A DNA stretch of 33,042 bases, from NCBI GenBank assembly GCA_017504485.1, contig JAFVRC010000008.1, forward strand, positions 1 to 33,042. Direction: 5' to 3'. Shown piece after piece: positions 8,464 to 17,236 of the stretch; the first letter of the stretch is position 1, and every line of letters starts with the position of its first letter. Source of the stretch: Alistipes sp. Its GTDB lineage: Bacteria > Bacteroidota > Bacteroidia > Bacteroidales > Rikenellaceae. A program made the position numbers and the translations under genes. The notes under the pieces are model-generated. The model was not told where the DNA came from and made no database searches. It was given only the letters and a program-made list of their open reading frames with translations.

Positions 8464-9180
8464 TCACTCGAGGGCGCGGCGCGAGGCGGCGAGGGTGGCA
8501 ACGCTGATGCGCACATCGCCATCACAAGCCTCTATTATCGCCTCGGCGCACGAACTTATCGTTGCACCCGTCGTGAATACATCATCGACAAGCAGAATGT
8601 GTCGGCCGCGCAGATGCTCGGGGCGCCGAACACCGAATATGCCGCTCACATTGCCCCAACGCTCGGTACGCCTCTTCCGGGTTTGGCTCTTGTTGTAGTG
8701 CGTGCGGCGCACGGCCGAAAAGTCGCACGGCACGGCGAGGTGTTGCGCCAGGCCGCGAGCGATATACTCCGATTGGTTGTAGCCTCGCGCGAGGCGTTTG
8801 CGCCAATGGAGCGGTATGGGGACTATAAGGTCGATGTCGTCGAAGCGGCCGCTGCGCTTCATCTCGATACCCATCCATCGCCCCATCATCTCGGCCGTGT
8901 ACCAATGTTGCGCATACTTGAAGTCGTGGATGAGCTTGCGCCAGCCGCTACCTTCCACAAACCAAAAGAGTGCTGCAGCACGCTCGATGGGCAGGTAGCC
9001 CCAGAAGCGTTGCTCCATAAGATTGTCCGCCTCACAGATGAAGCCCGTGAGTGGAATGTCGTTGCGGCAGAGGGTGCAGATGTCGCGCTCGCCCTCGCCA
9101 AGCGGTTTGTCGCAGACGGGGCATACTCGCGGAAAGAGCAATGACATTATGGCCGATAGGCTGTTACCAAGCATCCACAT
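8464..9180 (-). CDS. comF: ComF family phosphoribosyltransferase-like protein
   Basis: 238 residues. A four-cysteine zinc-finger-like motif at the N-terminus (CPVC 20-23, CTLC 35-38) is followed by a type I phosphoribosyltransferase domain whose PRPP loop is VDDVFTTGAT at 198-207. LARGYNQSEYIARGLA, just before the core, is typical of ComF/ComFC. In competent species the protein helps carry transforming single-stranded DNA in the cytoplasm; the enzymatic substrate is unknown. The start overlaps the end of priA by 17 bp if the first ATG (9178-9180) is used. M3 at 9174 also overlaps, while M12 at 9147 would not. The overlap suggests translational coupling with priA. Confidence 0.93.
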   Translation of the reverse strand: MWMLGNSLSAIMSLLFPRVCPVCDKPLGEGERDICTLCRNDIPLTGFICEADNLMEQRFWGYLPIERAAALFWFVEGSGWRKLIHDFKYAQHWYTAEMMGRWMGIEMKRSGRFDDIDLIVPIPLHWRKRLARGYNQSEYIARGLAQHLAVPCDFSAVRRTHYNKSQTRKRRTERWGNVSGIFGVRRPEHLRGRHILLVDDVFTTGATISSCAEAIIEACDGDVRISVATLAASRRALE

Positions 9181-11380
9181 CGCAGATTATGGTGACGTTA
9201 CCGAAGCATTTATTGAGGCGTATGCGCTGCACCTCCTCGGCAAGAATTACGCGGGCACGGGCAAACGAGGCCGAAGTTTCGATTTTGAGCGATATTTCTA
9301 CGCGATGTTCGTTGCGCACGCGGTCGATAAGAGGCGATGCGGGGCCTATGACACGCCCTCCGAAGCGTTTGCGAAGCGATGCGGCCAATGCCGTAGAGGC
9401 CTCGACGAGCGACTCTACATGGTAGCTGCGCAGGGCGATATTGATGATGCGCACATAGGGCGGATAGCTAAACATCTGCCTCTCGGCGAGCATCTGTGCG
9501 GCGAAGGCATCGTAGTCCGCTTCGCACAAGTGGCCGTAGAGCGGATGTGTAGGCTCGGCTGTTTGTATCACCACCTCGCCTTGTCTGTCGCGGCGGCCAC
9601 TGCGCCCTGCAATCTGTTGCAGCAACTGCCACGCACGCTCGCTTGCGCGGAAGTCGGGGGCATTGAGGAGGTTGTCGCCATTGAGTACGCCGATTAGTGT
9701 CACGTCGGCAAAGTCGAGTCCCTTCGAGACTATCTGTGTGCCGATGAGGATGTCGGCTTCGTGCCGCGCGAAGGCCGATATTATTCGGTTGTAGGCGGCG
9801 CCGGAGGTGGCGGTGTCGCCATCGAGACGCAGCGTGCGGGCTTGCGGAAAGAGCTTCGCTACCGCATCCTCCACGCGCTCCGTGCCGAAGCCCATCGATT
9901 GTGGCTCGGCGACTTTGCACGAAGGACATAGCCGCGGAATAGGTGTTGAGTAGCCGCAGTAGTGGCATCGCATCGTATTGTTGTGACGGTGCTGCGTGAG
10001 CGAGACGTTGCAGTGCGGACAGCGAGCCGTCCAACCGCACTCCGTGCACTCGATATACGGCGAGTAGCCGCGGCGATTCTGAAAGAGTATGACCTGCTCG
10101 TTGCGCTCCAAGCAGTCATCAATCTTGTCGATAAGCACCTTGTTGAACTGTTCGCGTCGCTCGTTGCGCTTGGCAGCACGCAGCGTGTCGGAGATGATGA
10201 TGCGCGGCAACTCAGAGCCTCCGTATCGCTCCATAAGCCGTACCAAGGCATACTTGCCCGAGAGTGTGTTGGCGTAGCTTTCGAGCGATGGTGTGGCACT
10301 GCCCGCAAGGCTCTTGGCCTTGTGCAGCGCGGCGAGCATAATGGCGGCATCACGGCCGTTGTAGCGCGGATTCGGCTCGCTCTGTTTGTAGCTCGGGTCG
10401 TGCTCCTCGTCTATAACAACAAGCCCTAATTTCTTGTATGGCAGGAATATGGCCGAGCGTGCGCCGATGATGAAATTGCCCGATGGAGCGTTCAGCATAT
10501 CGGTAAAGATGCGCGTGCGGCGTGCCGGTGTGAGCTTCGAGTGGTAGGCCGTCACGCACTCGCCAAAGAGGGCTTGCAGGCGCTCGACAAGTTGCGTGGT
10601 GAGCGATATCTCGGGTACAAGGTAGAGCACATCTTCGCCTCGCACCAGATGCTCGGCAATCAGGTGCGTGTATATCTCGGTCTTTCCTGAGCCAGTCACT
10701 CCGTGCAGCAGCACGGTGTCGTGGTCGTCGAAGTTGCGATGTATTGACTCCAAGGCTGCGTGTTGAGCTTCGGAGAGTTGCGGCAGGCGTAGCTGTGAGA
10801 GGTCGCGCACGGGCCGAAAATCGCGCTCTCCTAACTCTATTGCTCCACTCTCGGCCATAGCCTTCAAGGCCGAGGCCGGCAAGTCGGTGGCAGTGCGGGG
10901 TAACTCGCCTCTGGCTGCCATAATCTGCTCGATGAGAGCTGCACGCTTGGGTGCACGGCGTGCATTAGCGGCAAGCCACAAAGCGGTGCTCTCGGCATTG
11001 GTAATGCGCAGTACCCTCTCGCGCCGTGGAATGTAGGGTTCGAACTCCGACTCGCACCCCGCGTGCGGCTTGATGAGCGAGGGAAGGGCCACACGCATCA
11101 CCTCGCCGAGCGAGCACATATAGTAGTCGGCAAGCCACTCCCAGAAGCGCAGATGCAGCGGCGAGAGGAGCGGTTTGTCGTAGAGACGAGCAAGTATGCT
11201 CTTTGTTCTTCCCCGAGCCGGTGGGTTGTCGTGCAGCTGCCGCACGATGCCCGTATATACCGCCTTCGTGCCAAATTGCACGGCCACAGCATCCCCGGGC
11301 TCAACCTCGATACCCTCGCCTACGGCATAGGTGTATGTCGATTGTGCCAAGGGCAGTATGATGTCGGCATAGCGGCCCAT
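9164..11380 (-). CDS. priA: Primosomal helicase PriA (replication restart protein N')
   Basis: 3'-5' superfamily 2 helicase that recognises abandoned forks and D-loops and reloads the replicative helicase. 738 residues, normal size. The N-terminal DNA-binding domain occupies about 1-110. Walker A is GVTGSGKT at 227-234 and the DEEH box is at 324-327. GSATPSLES follows near 360-368. The eight zinc cysteines are all present in four CxxC pairs (445/448, 454/457, 472/475, 485/488). The end carries the usual motif with GRSGRRDRQGEVVIQT. It starts 11 bp after the deoR-type gene and overlaps comF. Confidence 0.97.
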   Translation of the reverse strand: MGRYADIILPLAQSTYTYAVGEGIEVEPGDAVAVQFGTKAVYTGIVRQLHDNPPARGRTKSILARLYDKPLLSPLHLRFWEWLADYYMCSLGEVMRVALPSLIKPHAGCESEFEPYIPRRERVLRITNAESTALWLAANARRAPKRAALIEQIMAARGELPRTATDLPASALKAMAESGAIELGERDFRPVRDLSQLRLPQLSEAQHAALESIHRNFDDHDTVLLHGVTGSGKTEIYTHLIAEHLVRGEDVLYLVPEISLTTQLVERLQALFGECVTAYHSKLTPARRTRIFTDMLNAPSGNFIIGARSAIFLPYKKLGLVVIDEEHDPSYKQSEPNPRYNGRDAAIMLAALHKAKSLAGSATPSLESYANTLSGKYALVRLMERYGGSELPRIIISDTLRAAKRNERREQFNKVLIDKIDDCLERNEQVILFQNRRGYSPYIECTECGWTARCPHCNVSLTQHRHNNTMRCHYCGYSTPIPRLCPSCKVAEPQSMGFGTERVEDAVAKLFPQARTLRLDGDTATSGAAYNRIISAFARHEADILIGTQIVSKGLDFADVTLIGVLNGDNLLNAPDFRASERAWQLLQQIAGRSGRRDRQGEVVIQTAEPTHPLYGHLCEADYDAFAAQMLAERQMFSYPPYVRIINIALRSYHVESLVEASTALAASLRKRFGGRVIGPASPLIDRVRNEHRVEISLKIETSASFARARVILAEEVQRIRLNKCFGNVTIICDVDAW

Positions 11381-11391
11381 GCAGCGTGGCG

Positions 11392-12165
11392 TTAGGCGAT
11401 TATCAGCTCGACGCCCGCCTCCTCGATAATCTTGCGCATCTCTGCCGACACGCCATCATCGGTGATGATTATATCGACATCCTCGAGCGAGGCGATACGG
11501 CCAAAGCCGTGCAGTCCGAACTTCGAGGAGTCGGCCAGAACGACCGTGCGCAGCGACGACTCCATCATCTTCTGCGAGAGGTGCGCCTCTTCGATGGTCG
11601 AGGTGGTGATGCCGAAATCTGGGTCGATGCCATCCACGCCGATGAAGAAGGTCGAACATACCATATTGTTGAGCGAGAAGTCTGCGCTGCCGCTGAAGGC
11701 ACCAAACGACTTCTTGAACACGCGGCCACCGAGCTGCTCGACGCATACATTTTCCAACTCGTTGAGCAGTATCGATACCTTCAAGAAAGGCGTTACGACG
11801 TTGAGCGAGACGTTAGGCTGCTTGTCGTGTATCGCCTCGGCAAGTGCGTAGGTTGTCGAGCCGGCCGATATCATTATCGCGTCGTTGTCGCTGACTAGCT
11901 CCAAAGCGCGAGAGGCAATGCGCTGCTTGGCATCGCGATTGAGCAGGCTCTTGGTCATCAGGTCGCGGTCGATGATGCTGTGTGCGGCGGAACGCGCACT
12001 GCCGTGCACCTTGTAGAGCAGTCCGCGGCTCTCCAAAATCTTGATATCCTTGCGGATCGTAACTTTCGTTACACCCAGTTCCTCGGAGATCTCCGAGATA
12101 CGTACAAAGCCATACTTATCGAGCTTGTCGAGTATGTACTTGTGTCTTTCTGCTATACTTAACAT
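11392..12165 (-). CDS. DeoR/GlpR-family transcriptional regulator
   Basis: 257 residues. The N-terminal helix-turn-helix is RISEISEELGVTKVTIRKDI at about 22-41, in the standard DeoR arrangement (MLSIAERHKYILDKLDKYGF before it). The C-terminal DeoR sensor domain has SAGSTTYALAEAI (about 98-110), related to the phosphosugar-binding SGTT loop, and later FIGVDGIDPDFGIT. Members usually repress sugar or sugar-phosphate genes and respond to a phosphorylated intermediate. No sugar pathway gene adjoins it: it lies 3 bp after the PHP phosphoesterase gene and 11 bp before priA, so its target is unknown. The family is certain; a specific name is not given. Confidence 0.9.
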   Translation of the reverse strand: MLSIAERHKYILDKLDKYGFVRISEISEELGVTKVTIRKDIKILESRGLLYKVHGSARSAAHSIIDRDLMTKSLLNRDAKQRIASRALELVSDNDAIMISAGSTTYALAEAIHDKQPNVSLNVVTPFLKVSILLNELENVCVEQLGGRVFKKSFGAFSGSADFSLNNMVCSTFFIGVDGIDPDFGITTSTIEEAHLSQKMMESSLRTVVLADSSKFGLHGFGRIASLEDVDIIITDDGVSAEMRKIIEEAGVELIIA

Positions 12166-12168
12166 ATC

Positions 12169-13305
12169 TTACCAAAGTTTCGTTTTTACGCTATTTCTGC
12201 CTGCAAGGCAATCCTTGAAGTCGAGTTCCGTGCCTTGTGGCAGAGTAATCTGTACGGCACTGCGAGGGTAGAACTGAACGAGCATCTGCGGATCGCCAAA
12301 GAGAGCATCGAAGTGGATGTCCGAGATGTTCGTCACTTCGATATGGCCCTTCTCCGCATCAATAACCCTTACTTGCAGCGACTTGGCGAGCAACTGGCGG
12401 ATGAGTTCGGCATTGCCGGCCAGCGTGTTGCCGAAGAGTGCGAGCATACGGCCGGCGAACATCGCTTCGCGTACCGATTCGAGGCTGCGCTCCTTGGCAA
12501 ATACCAGAGTCATAGGGCGGAGCACACGGTTGTAGGTGCACGATGTCGGCGTGTGAATATCCGAGTTTGCCACCATCGTCAGGTTGTAGGTGTCGAACCA
12601 ATCCAGCACTCGCGGATACCACTCCTTGCCGTTGTAGAGCTCGACGGCGTGTATTCGCCCCTTCTCTATAAGCTCTTTGTGCAGCGGATAGAGTGTCGAT
12701 TTTTTGTCAGGCCATCCCGGGTGGTTCCAGATTATGAAGGCTCCTTGAGCCTCGACGGCCTCGAAATCCTTCATCTCGGTTGCGCGGTTAGGGATGCGGT
12801 TGCCATCCTTGTCGCGCAGCAAGTTACCCTTCTTGTCGACCATATATCGGTTTTTGTCGATGACGTTGCAATCCGTGACGAAGAGGGCATTCATGTGTCC
12901 GAATGGCTTCGCACGGGTAATCTCCAAGCCCGGGATTACCAGCAGACCGTACTTCTTGCCGGCCTTCATCGCCAACTTGTTAGGCAGATTGTAATCTTTG
13001 AGTTCTATACCTTCATTCTTCTGCACGCCGATATGCTCGGTCATTGCGATAATATCAAGGCCGTCGTGCCACGCCTCCTTCACTCGGCCGGCCGGCGATA
13101 GGTCGCCATCCGCATAGACGGTATGCATGTGGAAGTCGCCCTTCAGAGTGATGTAGCCATCGATATCCGGAATGGATACAATGCGTCTTGCACCGGACTC
13201 TATGGCGTGGTAGTAGGTGCGGTCATCATCGCCCTTGTATAGCTGCTGGCCGTAGGTCAATGTTGTAGCAGCGACAAAGCATAATAGGGTTAAAAGTCGT
13301 TTCAT
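12169..13305 (-). CDS. Secreted PHP-domain phosphoesterase
   Basis: 378 residues from ATG at 13303-13305; a longer frame to 13464 lies inside polA and is rejected. MKRLLTLLCFVAATTLTYGQ is a clear signal peptide, so it should act in the periplasm. The PHP metal-binding residues are recognisable: HMH (59-61), D66, TEH (89-91), E128 in GLEI, H137 in GHMN, H195 in WNHPG and SDIH (248-251). This set points to a metal-dependent phosphoesterase. A small C-terminal beta-rich extension (about 300-378) resembles that of secreted Bacteroidota PHP proteins sometimes labelled as phosphodiesterases; the substrate is unknown. It sits 22 bp after polA and 3 bp before the deoR-type gene. PolX/DnaE-type PHP proofreading is unlikely given the export signal. 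Confidence 0.88.
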   Translation of the reverse strand: MKRLLTLLCFVAATTLTYGQQLYKGDDDRTYYHAIESGARRIVSIPDIDGYITLKGDFHMHTVYADGDLSPAGRVKEAWHDGLDIIAMTEHIGVQKNEGIELKDYNLPNKLAMKAGKKYGLLVIPGLEITRAKPFGHMNALFVTDCNVIDKNRYMVDKKGNLLRDKDGNRIPNRATEMKDFEAVEAQGAFIIWNHPGWPDKKSTLYPLHKELIEKGRIHAVELYNGKEWYPRVLDWFDTYNLTMVANSDIHTPTSCTYNRVLRPMTLVFAKERSLESVREAMFAGRMLALFGNTLAGNAELIRQLLAKSLQVRVIDAEKGHIEVTNISDIHFDALFGDPQMLVQFYPRSAVQITLPQGTELDFKDCLAGRNSVKTKLW

Positions 13306-13327
13306 ACTGTTTTTATGGTTATTTGTT

Positions 13328-16255
13328 TTAGTGTGCTTCAAGCCAATTCTCGCCAACACCGTACTCGGCGATGAGCGGTATGCGCAACGTGGCGGCACGC
13401 TCCATCTCCTCGCGGACAATCGTGGCGACGGCCTGTTGCTCGTTACGCAGCGTATCGACCACAATCTCGTCGTGCACCTGCATCGTTATCTTCGAACGTA
13501 TGCCCTCGCTCTTGAAGCGGCGGGCAACGCCCACCATTGCCACCTTCATAATGTCGGCTGCCGAGCCTTGTATCGGCGCGTTTATGGCGTTGCGCTCGGC
13601 CAGAGCGCGTGTGTTGGCGTTGCGCGAGTTGATGTCGCCAAGGTAGCGGCGACGACCGCACAGAGTTTCGACATAACCTTTGTTGCGTGCCTCATTCACC
13701 ACACGCTCCATATACTCCTTGACCTTCGGGTAGGAGGCAAAGTAGCCGTCAATAAGTGCCTTGGCCTCCGAGCGCGGAATAGAGAGCCGCTGACTCAAAC
13801 CGAAGGCCGAGATGCCGTAGATGATACCGAAGTTGGCGGTCTTGGCGCGACGACGCTCCTCGGGCGTGACCTCCCCGATAGGCTTTTTGAAGATGCTTGC
13901 TGCCGTGGCGGCGTGGATGTCTTCGCCATCGGTGAAGGCCTTGCAGAGGGCCTCATCGCCGCTCAAGTGCGCCATGAGTCGCAACTCCACCTGCGAGTAG
14001 TCGGCAGATAGTAGTACGTGCTGCTCGTCGCTCGGTATAAATGCCTCGCGGATAGGGCGACCTATGCGGTCGCGGATAGGTATATTTTGCAGATTAGGGT
14101 TTGTCGAGGAGAGTCGCCCTGTAGCTGTCACTGCTTGATTGTAGGAGGTGTGGATGCGCCCCGTCACGCTATTCACAAGCAGCGGCAGCGAATCGACGTA
14201 GGTCGAGAGCAACTTCTTCAAGCCTCGGTACTCGAGAATCATATCGACCACCTTGTGTTCGCCGGCGAAGCTCTGCAAATACTCCTCGTCCGTGCAGAAT
14301 TGCTTGGTCTTGGTCATCTTCGGCTTGGCCGTGATGCGCATCTTGGCGAAGAGAAGCTCGCCGAGTTGGCGGCTCGAGTTGATGTTGAGCGTGGGCTCTC
14401 CGGTCAACGTGCGGATCTCGGACTCGATGGCGGCAAGTTGCGAGGTGAGACTCTTCGAGTAGTTGTGCAGGGCCTCGCTGTTGATGCGCACGCCCTCCCA
14501 CTCCATATCGACCAGCACCTCTATCATAGGCTCCTCGATATGCTCGTATAGATGTTTCAATGCCTCGTCTGAAGCAATCTCACGCCATAGATGTTCGTAG
14601 AGTTGCAGCGTTATGTCGGCGTCCTCGGCTGCATATTCGGCAATACGCTCTATGCCCACCATATCCATTGTCAGTTGCTTGGCTCCCTTGCCAATCAGCG
14701 TATCAATCTCGATAGGTGAGTAGTCGAGGTATCGCTCGGCGAGAGCATTCATGCCGTGACGTGCCTCGGGGTCGAGCAGATAGTGTAGGAGCATGGTGTC
14801 GTACTTACGCCCCCGAACCTCGATGCCGAGTGCGCGGAGGAAGAGAATGTCGAACTTCATATTCTGCCCCACCTTGGCTATCGACTCGTTCTCGAAAAGA
14901 GGCTTGAGTATCGCTCCATACTCGCACTCAATTTCGTTGCGCGAGCGGCTGTCGCCATTATGACCAAACGGTATGTACCACGCCTCGTGGCTACTCGTGG
15001 CAAGTGAGATACCCACGATGCGGTTGTTGAAGATATCAAATCCTGTGGTTTCGAGGTCGAAGCAGAAACGCTCACATTGCGCGATGTCGGCCACCACGTG
15101 GCGCAACTCGTCGGCCGTGAAGATGGTCGTATAGTTGTGTGGCACGGTGGCGGAGGTGCGGAAGTGGTGCTCCTCGTTCTCGGGAACCTCGTTCTCGGGA
15201 GCCTCGTCAGATGTCGGTTGTGGGGCGGTAGTAGTAGTCGTCGCCGTAGGCACTGCGCTCTCACCAAACATATCGAAGAGCGAGCCTTGCCCCGCCATAG
15301 CTGCCTTGCGTGCGGCGGCCGATTTGGCGCGAGCCATATTCGCAAGCTGCGTCTGTGTCTCTTGCCGTGGAATAGATAGATCCTCGGCTGGCGCAAGGTT
15401 GTTCAAGTCGGCAGCAAAGGCCTTGAAGTCGAGCTCCGTGAAGAGTGCACGCAGAGCGTCAATCTTCGGACAACAGACCGTCAAATCCTCCTCGCGAAAC
15501 TCGATAGGCACATCGAGGCGAATGGTTGTCAGTACCTTCGAGAGGCGCAGCTGCTCCTGCGATGCTACGATATTAGCCGCCGTCTTACCGCCAATCTTAT
15601 CGGTGTTGGCGATGATGTTCTCCACGTCGCCCCACGTCTGTACGAGTTTGCAGGCTCCCTTCTCGCCAATGCCGGGCACGCCCGGGATATTATCCGAAGC
15701 ATCGCCCCACAGTGCGAGGATATCGCGCACGAGCAGTGGCTCGTCGATGCCGTATTTCTCCTTGATTGCTGCCTTGTCGATGATTTCGATGCCGTCGCCC
15801 CGCTGCTTGTAGAGTTTGCGATTCTCGCCCACGAGCTGCCCATAGTCCTTGTCGGGCGTGACCATATAGACGTCATAGCCCGCCTCTGCCCCCTTGAAAG
15901 CGAGGGTTCCTATCACATCATCGGCCTCAAAGCCTGCCACCTCGAGTACAGGGATGCACATAGCCTCGACGATGCGCTTGACGTAGGGTACCGACTCCTT
16001 GATATCCTCCGGAGTCTCGGGGCGGTTGGCCTTGTACTCGGTGAAGAGGTCGCGACGGAACGAGCCGCCGGCAGGGTCGAAGGCTACGCCCAGCAGGTCG
16101 GGCTTCTCGCGCTTCTGAATGTCGCGCAAGAATTTCGTGAAGCCATAGATTATCGACGTGTTCATACCTGCACGGTTGCGCATCGGTCGCCCCATGAAGG
16201 CGTAGTAGTATTTGAAGATGAGCGCGTAGGCATCAACCAGAAAGAGCTTTTTCAT
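13328..16255 (-). CDS. polA: DNA polymerase I
   Basis: 975 residues with all three domains. The 5'-3' nuclease (1 to about 295) starts KKLFLVDAYALIFKYYYAFM and includes GFEADDVIGTLA and DKDYGQLV. The 3'-5' exonuclease (about 365-565) looks active, with FDLETTGFDI, NMKFDILFL and YAAEDADITLQLY all keeping their acidic residues. The polymerase domain (about 600-975) has motif A DYSQVELRLMAHL, motif B RRRAKTANFGIIYG, with Phe at the ddNTP-discrimination position as in E. coli, and motif C MQVHDEIV. The linker at about 335-360 is low-complexity Thr/Pro/Glu-rich and contains short tandem repeats. It repairs gaps and removes Okazaki primers. It starts 27 bp after queD, within the kbl-to-comF run. 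Confidence 0.98.
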   Translation of the reverse strand: MKKLFLVDAYALIFKYYYAFMGRPMRNRAGMNTSIIYGFTKFLRDIQKREKPDLLGVAFDPAGGSFRRDLFTEYKANRPETPEDIKESVPYVKRIVEAMCIPVLEVAGFEADDVIGTLAFKGAEAGYDVYMVTPDKDYGQLVGENRKLYKQRGDGIEIIDKAAIKEKYGIDEPLLVRDILALWGDASDNIPGVPGIGEKGACKLVQTWGDVENIIANTDKIGGKTAANIVASQEQLRLSKVLTTIRLDVPIEFREEDLTVCCPKIDALRALFTELDFKAFAADLNNLAPAEDLSIPRQETQTQLANMARAKSAAARKAAMAGQGSLFDMFGESAVPTATTTTTAPQPTSDEAPENEVPENEEHHFRTSATVPHNYTTIFTADELRHVVADIAQCERFCFDLETTGFDIFNNRIVGISLATSSHEAWYIPFGHNGDSRSRNEIECEYGAILKPLFENESIAKVGQNMKFDILFLRALGIEVRGRKYDTMLLHYLLDPEARHGMNALAERYLDYSPIEIDTLIGKGAKQLTMDMVGIERIAEYAAEDADITLQLYEHLWREIASDEALKHLYEHIEEPMIEVLVDMEWEGVRINSEALHNYSKSLTSQLAAIESEIRTLTGEPTLNINSSRQLGELLFAKMRITAKPKMTKTKQFCTDEEYLQSFAGEHKVVDMILEYRGLKKLLSTYVDSLPLLVNSVTGRIHTSYNQAVTATGRLSSTNPNLQNIPIRDRIGRPIREAFIPSDEQHVLLSADYSQVELRLMAHLSGDEALCKAFTDGEDIHAATAASIFKKPIGEVTPEERRRAKTANFGIIYGISAFGLSQRLSIPRSEAKALIDGYFASYPKVKEYMERVVNEARNKGYVETLCGRRRYLGDINSRNANTRALAERNAINAPIQGSAADIMKVAMVGVARRFKSEGIRSKITMQVHDEIVVDTLRNEQQAVATIVREEMERAATLRIPLIAEYGVGENWLEAH
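15172..15206. repeat. 15-bp tandem repeat in the polA linker
   Basis: CCTCGTTCTCGGGAA (15172-15186) is followed by CCTCGTTCTCGGGAG (15187-15201) and a partial third copy to 15206. It encodes a repeated PENE-type pentapeptide near residues 350-361 of DNA polymerase I. A short run of Thr codons lies next to it, near 15226-15243. Confidence 0.8.
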
Positions 16256-16282
16256 CGCTTGCGATTGTTCGGTTCTACTTAA

Positions 16283-16735
16283 CTATTCGTTGTCCTCGGC
16301 GTACCACTCGGCATACGACGAGGCGGTCTCGTGCAGGCGCAACGAGTGGAGCTCGATGCCCTCAGGCAGGGCAGCACGCAGACGCGTGGCGAAGTCCGAG
16401 AGCATATTCTCGCACGTCGGTTGGTAATCGACCAACACGACCTTCCCGAAGCTGCCTCCCAAGGCCTCCCGTATGCGCTCGGCACGCTCACCGCGGCGCA
16501 TGACAAACGAGTGGTCGAGCCGCTCGACAACCTCGCGATTTACGATGCGCTTCAGGTCGCCGAAGTCCATCACCATACCGCACTTAGGGTGCGCGGTATC
16601 GCTCTGCGGCTCGCCGCACACGGTGACGAAGAGGCGGTAGGAGTGGCCGTGAATCTCGCGGCATAGGCCGTCGTACCCGTCGAGTGTGTGTGCCGACTCG
16701 AAGGAGAACTCTTTGGTAAGTCGTATGCGTGCCAT
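16283..16735 (-). CDS. queD: 6-carboxytetrahydropterin synthase (QueD / PTPS family)
   Basis: 150 residues. Zinc ligands are H16, H29 and H31; the CxxxHGH motif (25-31) supplies the catalytic Cys25. LDH (73-75), PTCEN (106-110) and E136 in LHETASSY complete the active site. The CxxxHGH spacing fits QueD, which converts dihydroneopterin triphosphate to 6-carboxytetrahydropterin on the way to preQ0 and queuosine, rather than biopterin synthase. No queC, queE or queF lies in this window. The start is 3 bp after the lrp stop and polA begins 27 bp after the queD stop, so it is probably co-transcribed with functionally unrelated genes. Confidence 0.92.
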   Translation of the reverse strand: MARIRLTKEFSFESAHTLDGYDGLCREIHGHSYRLFVTVCGEPQSDTAHPKCGMVMDFGDLKRIVNREVVERLDHSFVMRRGERAERIREALGGSFGKVVLVDYQPTCENMLSDFATRLRAALPEGIELHSLRLHETASSYAEWYAEDNE

Positions 16736-16738
16736 AGT

Positions 16739-17203
16739 CTATCCGAGACTGTCGATATTAGGCTCGCGCTGGAACGACTCGCGAATCGAGATTACCGTCT
16801 CGGTGCTGACACCCGGGATAGCCATAATCTTGTCGAGCGTGCTCATCAGGTGGTCGTTGTTCACGCAGTATAGTTTGACCATGGCAGTGTATTTACCCGT
16901 GATGATGTGGCACTCGACAACCTCCGGAATGCTCTTCATCTTGTCGGCGAGCGACTTGCTGATAGAGAGATCCTTGATGCGGATATTGACAAAGGCGCAG
17001 ATGTCGAAGCCGAGCTTGCGCGGATTGACTATCATACGGCTGCCGAGGATTACGCCCGTCTCCTCCAACTTCTTGATACGTTGGTGTATGGCGGCGCCCG
17101 ATATGCCGCAGGCACGGGCTATTTCGAGATATGGCATTCGTGCATTCTTGACCAAGAAACGGAGAATCTTGCGATCCGTAGCATCCAGTGTTATTTTGCT
17201 CAT
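16739..17203 (-). CDS. Lrp/AsnC family transcriptional regulator
   Basis: 154 residues. An N-terminal winged helix-turn-helix (about 5-60: LDATDRKILRFLVKNARMPY, then IARACGISGAAIHQRIKKLE) is followed by a RAM/AsnC effector domain (about 70-145: FVNIRIKD, VVECHIITGKYTAMVKLYC, IMAIPGVSTETVISI). Family members bind amino acids and act as octamers or dimers. The gene starts 33 bp after kbl, an enzyme of threonine breakdown, so an amino-acid-responsive control of kbl and of itself is a reasonable inference. An inverted repeat upstream of the kbl promoter (18546-18587) is a candidate site, not proven. Confidence 0.93.
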   Translation of the reverse strand: MSKITLDATDRKILRFLVKNARMPYLEIARACGISGAAIHQRIKKLEETGVILGSRMIVNPRKLGFDICAFVNIRIKDLSISKSLADKMKSIPEVVECHIITGKYTAMVKLYCVNNDHLMSTLDKIMAIPGVSTETVISIRESFQREPNIDSLG

Positions 17204-17236
17204 AGCGGTAAATGATTAGTGTTGAACATGAGTAGT

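Noticed and set aside
13306-13464. Upstream extension of the PHP phosphoesterase
   Set aside because: It lies mostly inside the polA C-terminus and would bury the signal peptide.
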